Shown piece by piece: positions 26,277 through 34,883 of a DNA stretch of 64,000 nt. Below the pieces are notes generated by a model, which saw only the letters and a program-made list of their open reading frames with translations, was not told the origin of the DNA and ran no database searches. The translations under genes were made by a program, and so were the position numbers. The DNA is from an uncultured Verrucomicrobiales bacterium. Its GTDB lineage: Bacteria; Verrucomicrobiota; Verrucomicrobiia; Verrucomicrobiales; Akkermansiaceae. Each line of letters starts with the position of its first letter. Within the stretch, counting starts at the first letter, position 1. Location: contig CAMQZC010000008.1 in NCBI GenBank assembly GCA_947039485.1, forward strand, positions 20,879-84,878, given 5' to 3'.

Positions 26277-28454
26277 ATGGCTAAGCGATACATCAGTGGA
26301 GTAGAGAACATCCCCAGCAAAGCATCTTTCTTCATCCCTAATAGGATGGATGCATCCGCACTCAAGCAAGTAGATGCTGCTCTCGGAGGCAAACGGCGTG
26401 TGGCTTTCCTCATGGAGGAAGTCCTATGTCCTGATGCACCAGTAATGCGGATGATTACTGCGCCTGGTCGCAAGTTGCTGCGATTCACCTTCCGCGAGGC
26501 CAAGGGTCAATTGCTGCGTGAGCAAATAATGGCCCTACTCAATGATGGTTATCATGTAATTTTTGTCCCAGGCAAGCCCGTCAGCCCCCACGGCTTAATA
26601 TCGGATGTGCCCAAGCCCTTCATGATGCAGCTCTCTGCGCTGCATATCTCACCTGTACCTCTTTTTGTCGGCTATTATCGCAACGCTTTGGTGAATCTTT
26701 TCTGCACAGATGGTACTTACCATATTATTCAAATTCGCTTCTGCGCAAAGCTTACCCCCGGACCACTGATGGGGGAGCGCCTATTGAGCTCATGGTTCGA
26801 GGCTTCAACTAAGCTTTATCCCAATGTACCCATACTCGCCAAGTCTCTGACGAGTCTTATGGTAAAGGGTATGCGTCGCAATCCAAATGTAGAACTGGTG
26901 GACGGCCTTGACGGGAGTTCCTTGCCATATTACAAGGTCCTTGGCGTGTCGATGGCTCTATCAATTGAGCTCAAGCGCACAATTCGGGAGCCCCGCATTG
27001 GCATTATCCTGCCTCCGGGCAAGGGGGGCTGCATCGCCAACTACGCGTGTATGCTAGCGGGTCTTGTACCAGTTAATATCAATTACACAGCCTCGGATGC
27101 AGCCTTTGGTAGCATTGTGCGCCAGAGTGGTATTAAGAAATTCATCACAGCAAAGGCCTTCATGACCAAGTTGCCCAACTTCCCTTGGCCCGAGGACGCT
27201 GACATCATCCATCTCGACCGCACACTCAAAGCGCTGCCCAAGAGCGCGCTTATATCCAATGTCATGCTGGCTCGATTTGCCCCCATCGCGGTACTCAAAT
27301 CGATGTTTGAGATTAATACGCGCAAGGGTGATGATGAGGCCTTCTTGGTCTTCACCTCAGGCTCATCAGGTGAGCCCAAGGGAGTGATCTTCACTCACCG
27401 TATGCTCATCACCAACATTACCCAGATCATGAGTCGTATGCAGATGCCTGCTACCTCTAGCGTGCTCTGCAGCTTACCCATCTTCCATAGCTTTGGTCTG
27501 ACCTTTACAACGCTGACGCCCCCTATTGCTGGCTTCAAGATGATCACCTATCCCTCTCCGCTGGAGCACAAGCGACTCAACGAGCTCATTGTTGAGCATG
27601 AGGTACGCCTTGTAGTCTCGACACCTACTTTTTCACGCGGCATGTTGCGACGCGCAACAGCTGAGACCTACAAATCCGTTTATTATTTTGTCGTCGGCGC
27701 CGAGAAGCTACCCAAGGATCTCAATAATGAGTTTATCAACAAGTGCGGCATCCGCCTCTGCGAAGGCTATGGACTGACCGAGACATCGCCTGCCGCCTCC
27801 GTGAATGTGGAGCTGCGAGGTCCCCGCCCAGAGCAGCCCTACTATACATCTGGTTATTGCGAGGGCACAATTGGACAGCTGATGCCAGGTCTCACGGTAC
27901 GTATTACCGATCCAGACGATGACAGCAAGAGTCTCCCACTCTCGAGTCAAGGTATGATATGGTTCAAAGGCGGTAATGTCTTTAAGGGCTATCTGGGTCA
28001 AGAGGATCGCCGCGATGATGTTTTTGATGGTGATTGGTTCCGCTCTGGTGACTTGGGTAGCGTCGACCTCAATGGCATGATCACGCTGGGTGGTCGTCGC
28101 TCTCGCTTCTCGAAGATTGGCGGTGAGATGGTACCCCACGAGGTAGTGGAGAAGACCATTGATGCCATGCTCACAGCCAAATTAGGAGCCTCCGATCTAC
28201 CTCGCGTAGCTATCGTCGGTGTACCAGATAAGCTTAAGGGCGAGTCGATGGTACTGCTCTCGACAGTACATGCGAGCAGCTTTACAGAGACGCTCAAGGA
28301 AATTCGCGATTACATGGTCGCGGATGGCCAGCCTCGCCTCTGGGTACCTCGCGAGATTTGCCCCGTGGAGGCTATCCCCATCCTCGGCAGTGGCAAGATG
28401 GACCTCAAGGGCTGCGAGTTGCTAGCACATGAGGCACTGGGCATCTCAACCTAA
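26277..28454 (+). CDS. Aas-like acyl-ACP/acyl-CoA synthetase with dead N-terminal acyltransferase domain
   Basis: The C-terminal ~480 residues form a complete AMP-forming ligase: A3 VFTSGSSGEPKGV, A5 EGYGLTETSP, A7 WFRSGDLG, A8 GRRSRFSKIGGE and the catalytic Lys region LGSGKMDLKG. It should activate fatty acids with ATP for transfer to ACP or CoA. The first ~190 residues align with PlsC-type acyltransferases, but the catalytic His-x4-Asp is gone (FFIPNRMDASAL where NHxxxxD is expected) and the FPEG motif reads VPGKPVSPHG. The acyltransferase half is therefore probably inactive. A related protein at 49372 shows the mirror pattern. Length is 725 aa. Confidence 0.85.
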   Translation: MAKRYISGVENIPSKASFFIPNRMDASALKQVDAALGGKRRVAFLMEEVLCPDAPVMRMITAPGRKLLRFTFREAKGQLLREQIMALLNDGYHVIFVPGKPVSPHGLISDVPKPFMMQLSALHISPVPLFVGYYRNALVNLFCTDGTYHIIQIRFCAKLTPGPLMGERLLSSWFEASTKLYPNVPILAKSLTSLMVKGMRRNPNVELVDGLDGSSLPYYKVLGVSMALSIELKRTIREPRIGIILPPGKGGCIANYACMLAGLVPVNINYTASDAAFGSIVRQSGIKKFITAKAFMTKLPNFPWPEDADIIHLDRTLKALPKSALISNVMLARFAPIAVLKSMFEINTRKGDDEAFLVFTSGSSGEPKGVIFTHRMLITNITQIMSRMQMPATSSVLCSLPIFHSFGLTFTTLTPPIAGFKMITYPSPLEHKRLNELIVEHEVRLVVSTPTFSRGMLRRATAETYKSVYYFVVGAEKLPKDLNNEFINKCGIRLCEGYGLTETSPAASVNVELRGPRPEQPYYTSGYCEGTIGQLMPGLTVRITDPDDDSKSLPLSSQGMIWFKGGNVFKGYLGQEDRRDDVFDGDWFRSGDLGSVDLNGMITLGGRRSRFSKIGGEMVPHEVVEKTIDAMLTAKLGASDLPRVAIVGVPDKLKGESMVLLSTVHASSFTETLKEIRDYMVADGQPRLWVPREICPVEAIPILGSGKMDLKGCELLAHEALGIST

Positions 28455-28498
28455 TCCCCTTCCCCTCCTTGCAACGTTAATGAGCAAGGGAATTAAAT

Positions 28499-28532
28499 AA
28501 AAAGCAGTGACCTCTGAGTCACTGCTTTTTTT
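28499..28532 (+). terminator. Terminator after the acyl synthetase gene
   Basis: Stem AAAAGCAGTGAC / GTCACTGCTTTT with a CTCTGA loop and T run. Confidence 0.85.
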
Positions 28533-28654
28533 GGCTCCTCATCTAAAATTGGAGGAGCCAAAACACAGCATTGCAACGAGAAGAGCAGGCAACAACCGCA
28601 GCAGAACACAGCTTGGAACAATTTCAACCATCAAGCCATCAAAATTCGGGACAC

Positions 28655-28690
28655 AAAAAAGCCAGCCTCTTATTGAGACTGGCTTTTATT
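28655..28690 (-). terminator. Terminator of tRNA-Arg
   Basis: A stem AAAGCCAG / CTGGCTTT extended by GTCTC / GCCTC-type pairing, with a T run on the minus strand just past the tRNA 3' end. The 28533-28654 interval holds no gene that I can support. Confidence 0.7.
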
Positions 28691-28693
28691 TAA

Positions 28694-28767
<74 letters not shown>

Positions 28768-29006
28768 ATTTTATCTGGCTGTGAAGCCGTGCGCAAATTA
28801 TAGATGAAATAGGGCCCGGAGTCAAGCTAGAAATTGCTGTAAATATCAGTTTTTTTAGCGTAGGCTTGCCTTCTGTTGGTTATCTGAGAGATAAGAAATT
28901 AGCTCTTAAGATTAATCCGCTGCTTGAGAGGCAAAGTTGCAGGACCGTGCACGATCCTCGGAGCCAATAAATATTAATTACAACCGTCGATCAAAACATA
29001 ACAAAT

Positions 29007-29042
29007 AAGCCCGAAGCCCCTATTAATCGGGACTTCGGGCTT
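29007..29042 (-). terminator. Terminator of the amidase gene
   Basis: Stem AAGCCCGAAG / CTTCGGGCTT flanking an AT-rich loop, 20 bases past the minus-strand amidase stop, followed by ATTTG on that strand. Confidence 0.65.
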
Positions 29043-29062
29043 GCTTTACTACGCCTCCTCTT

Positions 29063-29587
29063 TTAGCAATTACTGAAGCGGCACAGGCCATCAGCAATAG
29101 CTGCAGCGACGAGCTCGGGGCTAGCGCTCATCATGGCTGCATCACGGGCATTGCTGATGAAGCCACACTCTACAAGCACAGCCACGGGGGTGGTCGCGCG
29201 CAGGATGTAGAGATTGTCGCGCCGCTGCACATGCTGCGCGCGACCAGGCATCAGCTCACAGAGCGGACGTGCAATAGCCATGGCCAGCTGCTTGCCCTTG
29301 CTGCTGATGTAGCAGACATGGGCACCGCGCGCACGGCTGTTGCTAGCACAGTCAGCATGCAGACTAATGAGCAGCTGTGCTGAGCTCTTGTTGACCGCCT
29401 GCGCGCTGAGCCTGAGGTCAGCACTATTACTCTCATCGGCGAAGTCGATGAGCTGCACCTCATGCTCTGCCTGCCTCAGCAGCTGCGCCAGATGCGTAGC
29501 GATGACACAGCAAAGCGAGTGCTCCTCATAGCCATTGCCGCTTGCACCTGTCCCGTCCGCGTGTCCAATATCGATAGCGATTTTCAT
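29063..29587 (-). CDS. N-acetylmuramoyl-L-alanine amidase (Amidase_3), short form
   Basis: A 174-aa zinc amidase domain with nothing else attached. The zinc ligands and catalytic Glu are all visible: DIGHADG (His), EEHSLC (Glu), SLHADC (His) and VECGFISN (Glu). Starting at 29587 (MKIAIDIGHADGTG) it has no signal peptide, so it resembles a phage-type endolysin more than an exported cell-division amidase. The stop of a small membrane-protein gene lies 1 base upstream, so the two form a tight pair like a lysis cassette. Confidence 0.85.
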   Translation of the reverse strand: MKIAIDIGHADGTGASGNGYEEHSLCCVIATHLAQLLRQAEHEVQLIDFADESNSADLRLSAQAVNKSSAQLLISLHADCASNSRARGAHVCYISSKGKQLAMAIARPLCELMPGRAQHVQRRDNLYILRATTPVAVLVECGFISNARDAAMMSASPELVAAAIADGLCRFSNC

Positions 29588-29588
29588 C

Positions 29589-29891
29589 TCATTTGCCTTC
29601 GTTATTGACCCAATCAATCGCAGTATCTTCTTGCATCTCATGTCGCTCTTGCATCACTTCAAGCACATAGTCTGCAAGCTGTATCTGCTCCGCGCTCAAA
29701 CTGCAAGCGCTCAAACCAAGCCCTGCTATGGCAGCAACGATAGCCGCCGTCACCAGCTTCCAGAGCCAATCAGGCAGAGCCCATCGAATCGTGGCTGCTC
29801 GAGCTAGGGCGAGCAGGGTGTGAGCCAAGTAGAGCTCGTTGTTACTTGGTCTAGTTTTCTGCTGTTTTGTTTTATTGTTGTTTTCTATCAT
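29589..29891 (-). CDS. Small membrane/lipoprotein-like partner of the amidase
   Basis: From the ATG at 29891 the product has 100 aa: a polar Asn/Lys-rich N-terminus, one hydrophobic segment (about residues 42-60) that runs into a lipobox-like GLGLSACS (Cys about 63), then a short charged helical tail (LADYVLEVMQERHEM). Layout and position next to a signal-less amidase recall phage holin or spanin genes. I do not recognise the family; the long polar N-terminus is unusual for a lipoprotein. The track start at 29990 adds an implausible extension. Confidence 0.6.
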   Translation of the reverse strand: MIENNNKTKQQKTRPSNNELYLAHTLLALARAATIRWALPDWLWKLVTAAIVAAIAGLGLSACSLSAEQIQLADYVLEVMQERHEMQEDTAIDWVNNEGK

Positions 29892-30156
29892 CGTTGTAAT
29901 CGTGGGTAGTCTCGACCCACAATCGCAATATAACACAGCACGCGACATCTGGCAGCTCTCAGCCATGATGCGAGTCATCCAGACCAGCATGGGCTTGGTA
30001 GCTTTACTAGGGCATGAGATGAGCCTTTGAATAAATCGAAATTATTCCATAATATAGCTGTAGAAAACCGCCCTGCGCCTGCGTTCATTATGATAGGACA
30101 AGCTCTTGCAGCAACTCGCGGCAAGCAGTAGTTACAAAAACCATTCCATCACTTAT

Positions 30157-30819
30157 ATGAAAACAAGCACACTCCTCCTCTCCGCTCTTTTTATGCTACC
30201 CCTCAGCCTCAGCGCCCAAGAAGCAGCCAAAGGCAAATGCCAAGCAGCTCACTCACCAACTGCCAAGCTCGTACGAGCTGGCCAAATAATCGACAAAGAT
30301 AAAGATGGAAGCCTGCAAGACAACGAGCTCAATAAACTCAAGAAGAACTACGAAGATAAAGCCAGCAAGAAGAAGGCTCGTATCCTTGAGAAATTTGACA
30401 GCAACAAAGATGGCATCCTCGATGAGACAGAGAAGGCCGCGATGAAGGCTAGCTGCGCGGCAAAGAGAGAAGAAAACAAAGCCAAGCGCATGGCAAAAAT
30501 GCTCCAAAAGTTCGACAGCAACAAAGACGGAGTCCTCGACGATACAGAAAAGGCAGCCATGCGTGAGCAATTCAAAAAGCACAAGTGTGGCAAGGGCAAA
30601 GGTAAGCATCGCCATCACAAGATGGGCAACCCTGGGCGCATCGTAGACAATAACAAGGATGGCATCCTCGATAAGATCGAACTCAACAAGCTCTCCACCG
30701 TCTATGATAGCGCAGCTGACCGCGCCGAAAACGCAAGCGACAAAAAAGCGAATGGCAAAAAAGAGCGCCGTGCAAAAAAACGCGCTCACCAAGAAGCAGC
30801 AAGCAATGCAGCGCAATAA
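30157..30819 (+). CDS. Secreted EF-hand protein
   Basis: A 220-aa protein with signal peptide MKTSTLLLSALFMLPLSLSAQ (start at 30157; the track start adds 17 unlikely residues). Four canonical EF-hand calcium loops follow: DKDKDGSLQDNE, DSNKDGILDETE, DSNKDGVLDDTE and DNNKDGILDKIE. The middle loops lie in repeated ~45-residue units. The rest is very Lys-rich. A periplasmic or surface calcium-binding role is likely; the partner is unknown. Confidence 0.9.
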   Translation: MKTSTLLLSALFMLPLSLSAQEAAKGKCQAAHSPTAKLVRAGQIIDKDKDGSLQDNELNKLKKNYEDKASKKKARILEKFDSNKDGILDETEKAAMKASCAAKREENKAKRMAKMLQKFDSNKDGVLDDTEKAAMREQFKKHKCGKGKGKHRHHKMGNPGRIVDNNKDGILDKIELNKLSTVYDSAADRAENASDKKANGKKERRAKKRAHQEAASNAAQ

Positions 30820-30847
30820 AGACGCCTAGCTCCTATAGATATTTCCT

Positions 30848-30883
30848 GCGGACTCTTGTTTATCGAGAGTCCGCTGTTTTATT
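30848..30883 (+). terminator. Terminator after the EF-hand gene
   Basis: Stem GCGGACTCT / AGAGTCCGC with a 9-base loop, followed by TGTTTTATTTTT. Confidence 0.8.
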
Positions 30884-30963
30884 TTTCAGAGGGCGCGAGG
30901 GGGCTATAGAGTTTACTAACCCGCGCCTAGATGTTATCCTAGGGTTCCACCGCCTAGATCACA

Positions 30964-31890
30964 ATGGATACCCCTACCCCAGCCCCATCTCTCCTGCGAA
31001 GTCATCTCATGGCCTTTGCCGCGATGCTTCTCTTTGCAATCATCAGCCCCTGCGCCAAGCTGCTGCTCGCGCAGAGCCCCATCGACAGCGTGATGATTGC
31101 AAGCCTGCGCCTTATCGGATCGGCCATCTTCTTGCTCCTCCTCCTCCCCATCCTACCACGCCAGCGCATACAGCGTGGGGACATACTGTCCCTCCTCCTC
31201 ATGTCGCTCTGTGGCATGGCACTGAGCATGTATAGCTACACCATGGGCATTGGGCTCACGCTACCCTCACACGCGGGTATCCTGACAACGCTGCCGCCAA
31301 TGTTTGTACTGCTGCTGGGCTGGGTCTTTCTCAAGCAACGTATCCCATGGATGCGTGCTGTAGGCATCGCCATTGCGGCTATCGGCGTACTCATTCTCGT
31401 CGTGAGCAACAGTCATGCCGCTAGCTCGGCGAGCAATATCCTGCTAGGCGATGGACTCTGCCTGCTCGCGCAGCTGCTACTAGCCTGCTACTTTGTCTTC
31501 TTTACAGGACTAATCAAACGCTACCACCCCTTTGTGCTGCTTAGCTGGCTCTTTGGCATCTCTAGCCTGATTGTCTTGCCCTTTGTCTGGGATGACATCC
31601 TGCACTTCCCTTGGGCGCAACTCTCGGCAAGCAGCTGGGGCTATATCCTCGCCATCGTATTGGGTAGTACGCTCATCCCTTACCTGCTCATCACTGGAGC
31701 CCAGCGCATCCTCGCCCCCAGCGTCGTCACATGTTACAATTATGTGCAGCCACTCACAGCACTCCTACTCAGCCTCGCTTGGGGACTAGAGACCATGAGC
31801 TGGGGCAAGGCAATTGCCATCAGCCTCATCCTCATAGGGCTCTCCATTGTCATCGAGCTGATCAAAGCTCCTACCAAGAACGTTAGCTGA
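30964..31890 (+). CDS. EamA-family drug/metabolite transporter
   Basis: A 308-aa inner-membrane protein with about ten membrane helices in two EamA halves. The first half contains SLRLIGSAIFLLLL and the loop YSYTMGIGLTLPSHAGIL. The second contains GSTLIPYLLITGAQRI and YNYVQPLTALLLSLAWGLE, the typical DMT ending. The substrate cannot be inferred. A possible promoter (TTTACT-17 bp-TATCCT) lies upstream. Confidence 0.9.
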   Translation: MDTPTPAPSLLRSHLMAFAAMLLFAIISPCAKLLLAQSPIDSVMIASLRLIGSAIFLLLLLPILPRQRIQRGDILSLLLMSLCGMALSMYSYTMGIGLTLPSHAGILTTLPPMFVLLLGWVFLKQRIPWMRAVGIAIAAIGVLILVVSNSHAASSASNILLGDGLCLLAQLLLACYFVFFTGLIKRYHPFVLLSWLFGISSLIVLPFVWDDILHFPWAQLSASSWGYILAIVLGSTLIPYLLITGAQRILAPSVVTCYNYVQPLTALLLSLAWGLETMSWGKAIAISLILIGLSIVIELIKAPTKNVS

Positions 31891-32028
31891 GCGATTGAGC
31901 CGTGCCCTGACCGCATGAATCCGGCACGAAACAACCCATTGCTACTAAACCCTATTGTAGATATTTCAACTAGGCTCAATATTGAATATAATACAAGACA
32001 ATGCGCCAAAAAGCCGCCATCATGACAA

Positions 32029-32057
32029 TTGACAAAGGATACTCTTTCTGGTATAAC
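32029..32057 (+). promoter_or_regulatory. Promoter of the PEP-CTERM gene
   Basis: TTGACA and TATAAC are separated by 17 bp, 31 bases upstream of the ATG at 32089. This supports that ATG as the ancestral start, although it is now out of frame. Confidence 0.7.
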
Positions 32058-32088
32058 TAATCTCAGATTCTAACAAACCTTCTACAAA

Positions 32089-32843
32089 ATGAAAAAACAT
32101 TAACAATTGCATTGTTTAGCCTTTTTTGCGCTGCCTCAGCCATGGCTACAACTTACACGACTGAGAACGGCGTAGGCAAATGGGAAAACGACACCATCTC
32201 TGGTAGCGGCTTAAGCCAAGGTATGTATTATGGCTTTGGTTTCACATTGAATAGCGACTCGCTTAATGCAGAGAAGCCTAATGCAGAGAAGCCTAATGCA
32301 GAGAAGCCTAATGGTACCGGAGGATCCCTGACGAGCGCAACAGGTGGTGACGCTAGCTTTGCCACTGGCGACAAAGTCGCATTGACAAAAATATCAGTAG
32401 CTGGCTATAATTCCAGTATATCAGCGTGCTTTGGCAACGTCGCTGGTATAGAAATTACGGGTAGTGACGGCACATCCTTCAAGAGCGACAGTATGGAGAC
32501 TACCGCAGGAAAGGCTAGCGATCCCTGGGATCCAAGTCACTTATATTCTTCGGCTACTGCAACATTCACCTTCCCTGAAGATATCTTCTTAACGATTGGC
32601 ACTCAATACACTGCAGCGTTTTTCAACACAGCTGGAGAAAAAATCTTTGCGTACCTTCGTATTTCAACGAATGGCGATCTTGGCTATGACGTGAGAGACG
32701 CCAATGGCAATATCCAATCTTCTGGATACAGTGCGGCTGGTCTCACCGTCGTGACTGAGGGAACACCCGCCGTCCCTGAGCCAGCAACTACGACTCTGAG
32801 CTTGCTCGCGCTCGCTGGCCTCATGGCTCGCCGCAGACGCTAA
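32089..32843 (+). pseudogene. PEP-CTERM surface protein with a one-base frameshift in the signal peptide
   Basis: The protein ends in a classical PEP-CTERM sorting signal (VPEPATTTLSLLALAGLM, then Arg run), recognised by exosortase. The only ATG with a fitting promoter (32089) is followed by AAAAAA and a stop after four codons (MKKH). One extra A in that tract would restore MKKTLTIALFSLFCAASAMA, an ideal signal peptide in frame with the rest. The ORF track begins at a TTG (32112) that lacks the basic n-region. So the gene is broken, phase-variable through the A-tract, expressed by slippage, or affected by a sequencing error. The body also has a NAEKP tandem repeat. Confidence 0.75.
32264..32308 (+). 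repeat. 15-bp tandem repeat (x3) in the PEP-CTERM gene
   Basis: TAATGCAGAGAAGCC occurs three times in direct succession, followed by a partial TAATG. It encodes Asn-Ala-Glu-Lys-Pro repeats and keeps the frame. Confidence 0.9.
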
Positions 32844-32870
32844 GAAAGACCTAGCATCTCAACTTTAAAC

Positions 32871-32904
32871 AAGCCCAGCACCGACCAAAGGTGCTGGGCT
32901 TTTT
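32871..32904 (+). terminator. Terminator of the PEP-CTERM gene
   Basis: Stem AAGCCCAGCACC / GGTGCTGGGCTTTTT with a short loop. Confidence 0.88.
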
Positions 32905-33066
32905 GATGCAAGTGATCTTCTCAATTAAAATTAGCTACCACGCGCGATTTATTATTTGAGAAGATGAAGCATCATCATCATTTCTGCCAGCTCTTTTTTA
33001 GCCGACTTTTGTTTTTTCTCAATGAGCAAGGCCTGATCTAATCAGAATAAAGAGGCATTTAAAACG

Positions 33067-33095
33067 TTGACCTAGTAAGTTATCTTCTATATAAT
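33067..33095 (+). promoter_or_regulatory. Consensus promoter 6 bases from the lipoprotein ATG
   Basis: TTGACC and a perfect TATAAT are separated by 17 bp; the -10 box ends 6 bases before the ATG at 33102. It is one of the clearest leaderless-type arrangements in the window. Confidence 0.75.
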
Positions 33096-33101
33096 CGCCG
33101 A

Positions 33102-33842
33102 ATGATCACCGTCATTCGCCTAAGCTTCATCACCATCCTCGCAGCTATCCTCTCAGCCTGCTCCTACGGCAGTCATAAACAATTCGAGAAAATCCCCGCC
33201 ACCGCCTTTCTCCCTCACAAACTCAACTACGTGGGTGAGCCCTTTGACGGAGAGTGGCGCGACACCAATCACAAAGCGATCAAAGGCAAGATTTACGTCA
33301 GCATTGCCCCTGTCACCGTACAGTCTCCCCTCTGCTACAAAAATCCCGTTCTCGTGAACGAGGCAAAGCACATTGCCAAGCGCTTTGAGCGCCAGCTCAA
33401 GAAGGAATTCGTCCAGCTCAAAAAATCGAACATCTACATCGTCAAGCAGGCACCCGCGGGTCACACCCTGCTCACCATTCAATGCGCTATCATCGACCTA
33501 CAAGCCACCAATACCAAGGCCAATGTCGTAGGTACAGCAGCTGGCGTCTACGTACCTGGAGCATCCGTCGCCACAAATCTCTTTGACAAGGGGCATATCA
33601 CCTTTGCGGCTAAGATTTATGCAGGCAACAAGCTCGTGACCCAATTTGCAGAGTGCGACAACAAACCAACCTCCCTGATTGTCTCTCTGGACAACTTCAC
33701 ACCCTATGGTAACCAACGCGCCATTGTTGATGAGTGGGCGCATGCTATAGCCATGGATATCAAAGGCTACGCCTCGGGCAAGCGAGTCCATGGAGCACAC
33801 CGTGTTCGTGTCATTAGCGGCTACACTCCAGCAGAGGATTAA
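33102..33842 (+). CDS. DUF3313-like lipoprotein
   Basis: A 246-aa protein with lipoprotein signal peptide and lipobox LSAC (Cys about 20). The second half (LQATNTKANVVGTAAGVYVPGASVA ... KGHITFAAKIYAGNKLV ... DNFTPYGNQRAIVDEWAHAIA) resembles the DUF3313 family of envelope lipoproteins; the function is unknown. Its 3' half is repeated in decayed form just downstream (33925-34240). Confidence 0.75.
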   Translation: MITVIRLSFITILAAILSACSYGSHKQFEKIPATAFLPHKLNYVGEPFDGEWRDTNHKAIKGKIYVSIAPVTVQSPLCYKNPVLVNEAKHIAKRFERQLKKEFVQLKKSNIYIVKQAPAGHTLLTIQCAIIDLQATNTKANVVGTAAGVYVPGASVATNLFDKGHITFAAKIYAGNKLVTQFAECDNKPTSLIVSLDNFTPYGNQRAIVDEWAHAIAMDIKGYASGKRVHGAHRVRVISGYTPAED

Positions 33843-33843
33843 G

Positions 33844-33912
33844 ACTCCTCAAGCACAAATCTCTGTTAAACCCTGCTCCATATACTCAATGAGCAGGCTG
33901 ACATGGTAGCCC
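33844..33912 (-). pseudogene. Relic of the CAT-like gene 3' end
   Basis: The minus strand reads GYHVSLLIEYMEQGL, nearly identical to the C-terminus of the intact CAT-like protein (GYHVSLLVEYIEQGL). It lies directly past the intact lipoprotein gene and is one end of a tandem duplication. Confidence 0.8.
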
Positions 33913-33924
33913 CTATACCCATAT

Positions 33925-34240
33925 TGTGGGCATAGGGGTTGATGGCATCAACGTACCTAGCGCATCCGTCGCCTCAAATAATGTTGGCAAGGGACACATC
34001 AGCTCTGCGGCTAAGATTGACGCCAACAACAAGCTCGTGACCCAGCTACGGAGCGAGACAACAAAGCAAGCACCCGCATTGGATCTCTGGATAACTCCTC
34101 CAGCGCTGAGTCCGCCACCCCGCCATGATTGATGCGTTGACGCATGCCATGGGTGTCAAGGGCACGTTACGGGCAAGAGCGCCCATGGAGCGCAGCCTTT
34201 CCGCGTCATTGGGGAACTACACCTGCAGAGGATTAAGAAT
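33925..34240 (+). pseudogene. Decayed partial copy of the DUF3313-like lipoprotein gene
   Basis: Frames here match the 3' half of the intact gene: GVDGINVPSASVASNNVGKGH against GVYVPGASVATNLFDKGH, then KIDANNKLVTQ against KIYAGNKLVTQ. After a frameshift the segment IDALTHAM matches VDEWAHAI, and the stop region CAGAGGATTAAGA is conserved. The 5' half and start are missing. It ends inside the 3' end of the convergent CAT-like gene. Confidence 0.8.
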
Positions 34241-34883
34241 CCTCGAGCGCAAATCTCTGCAAGCCCTGCTCAATATACTCAACGAGCAGGCTGACATGGT
34301 AGCCATCAACAAAGCCGTGATGGTACTGGATGGCTATCGGCATCATGAGACGCCCCTCGCGCAGCCTCGCCTTACCAAAGCCCAGACGTGGCACATCCGC
34401 AGGCCCTACGGGATTAAAAACAAGCGAGGTAAAACTCAGTCTTGTAAGCACGGTTACATAAAAGAGATTCGTATCTGCACTCCCCCCATAGGGAAAGCGC
34501 GTATCAGCCGCTGATGCGTCTAAACGCTCACGAGCTATCGCCGCAAAGGACGCAAAATCACGGTGGTAGTCGAGACAGGCAAAGCCAAAGCTATGATCGG
34601 GGCGCGCCACTGTCGTGGAGCCAAAGACCTCGCTGCACTCCACAATGGAGCCCTCCTTCTCAGGGTGGAAGCGGTAGCGAAAGTTCACAATCTCATTAAT
34701 CGCATTCTGACTGCAGAACATGTAGGCGAGGAAAAACGATATCCCTCGCGCAGAGCAGGCTGCCTTGGCCTCCGTCACATCAATCTCAGCGGTAATCACG
34801 CCAATGGGGTTGACTCCCTCCATACGGCTGAAGAACTCATAGTAAGGCTTACGATCCCAGCTCTCGATATCTATCTCTCTCAT
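34233..34883 (-). CDS. Chloramphenicol acetyltransferase-like (CatA-type) acyltransferase
   Basis: A 216-aa trimeric CAT-fold protein. The catalytic motif QYHHGFVDGYHVS near the C-terminus contains the essential His-His-x3-Asp-Gly. The N-terminal block REIDIESWDRKPYYEFF is also typical. The family includes true chloramphenicol O-acetyltransferases and related O-acetyltransferases of unknown substrate; resistance cannot be asserted from sequence alone. It is monocistronic and convergent with the lipoprotein locus. Confidence 0.85.
   Translation of the reverse strand: MREIDIESWDRKPYYEFFSRMEGVNPIGVITAEIDVTEAKAACSARGISFFLAYMFCSQNAINEIVNFRYRFHPEKEGSIVECSEVFGSTTVARPDHSFGFACLDYHRDFASFAAIARERLDASAADTRFPYGGSADTNLFYVTVLTRLSFTSLVFNPVGPADVPRLGFGKARLREGRLMMPIAIQYHHGFVDGYHVSLLVEYIEQGLQRFALEDS

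Larger units (their letters stand above)
33530..34304. repeat. Tandem duplication of ~390 bp: lipoprotein 3' half plus CAT 3' end
   Basis: The segment about 33530-33912 recurs, diverged, at about 33925-34304. Both copies end in CAGGCTGACATGGTAGCC. The inner copies (CAT relic and half lipoprotein) have decayed, while the outer copies are intact. Confidence 0.8.

Noticed and set aside
34125-34514. 129-aa plus-strand ORF over the CAT-like gene
   Set aside because: Its beginning is the decayed lipoprotein copy and its remainder is antisense to the CAT-like gene, so it is not a separate gene.
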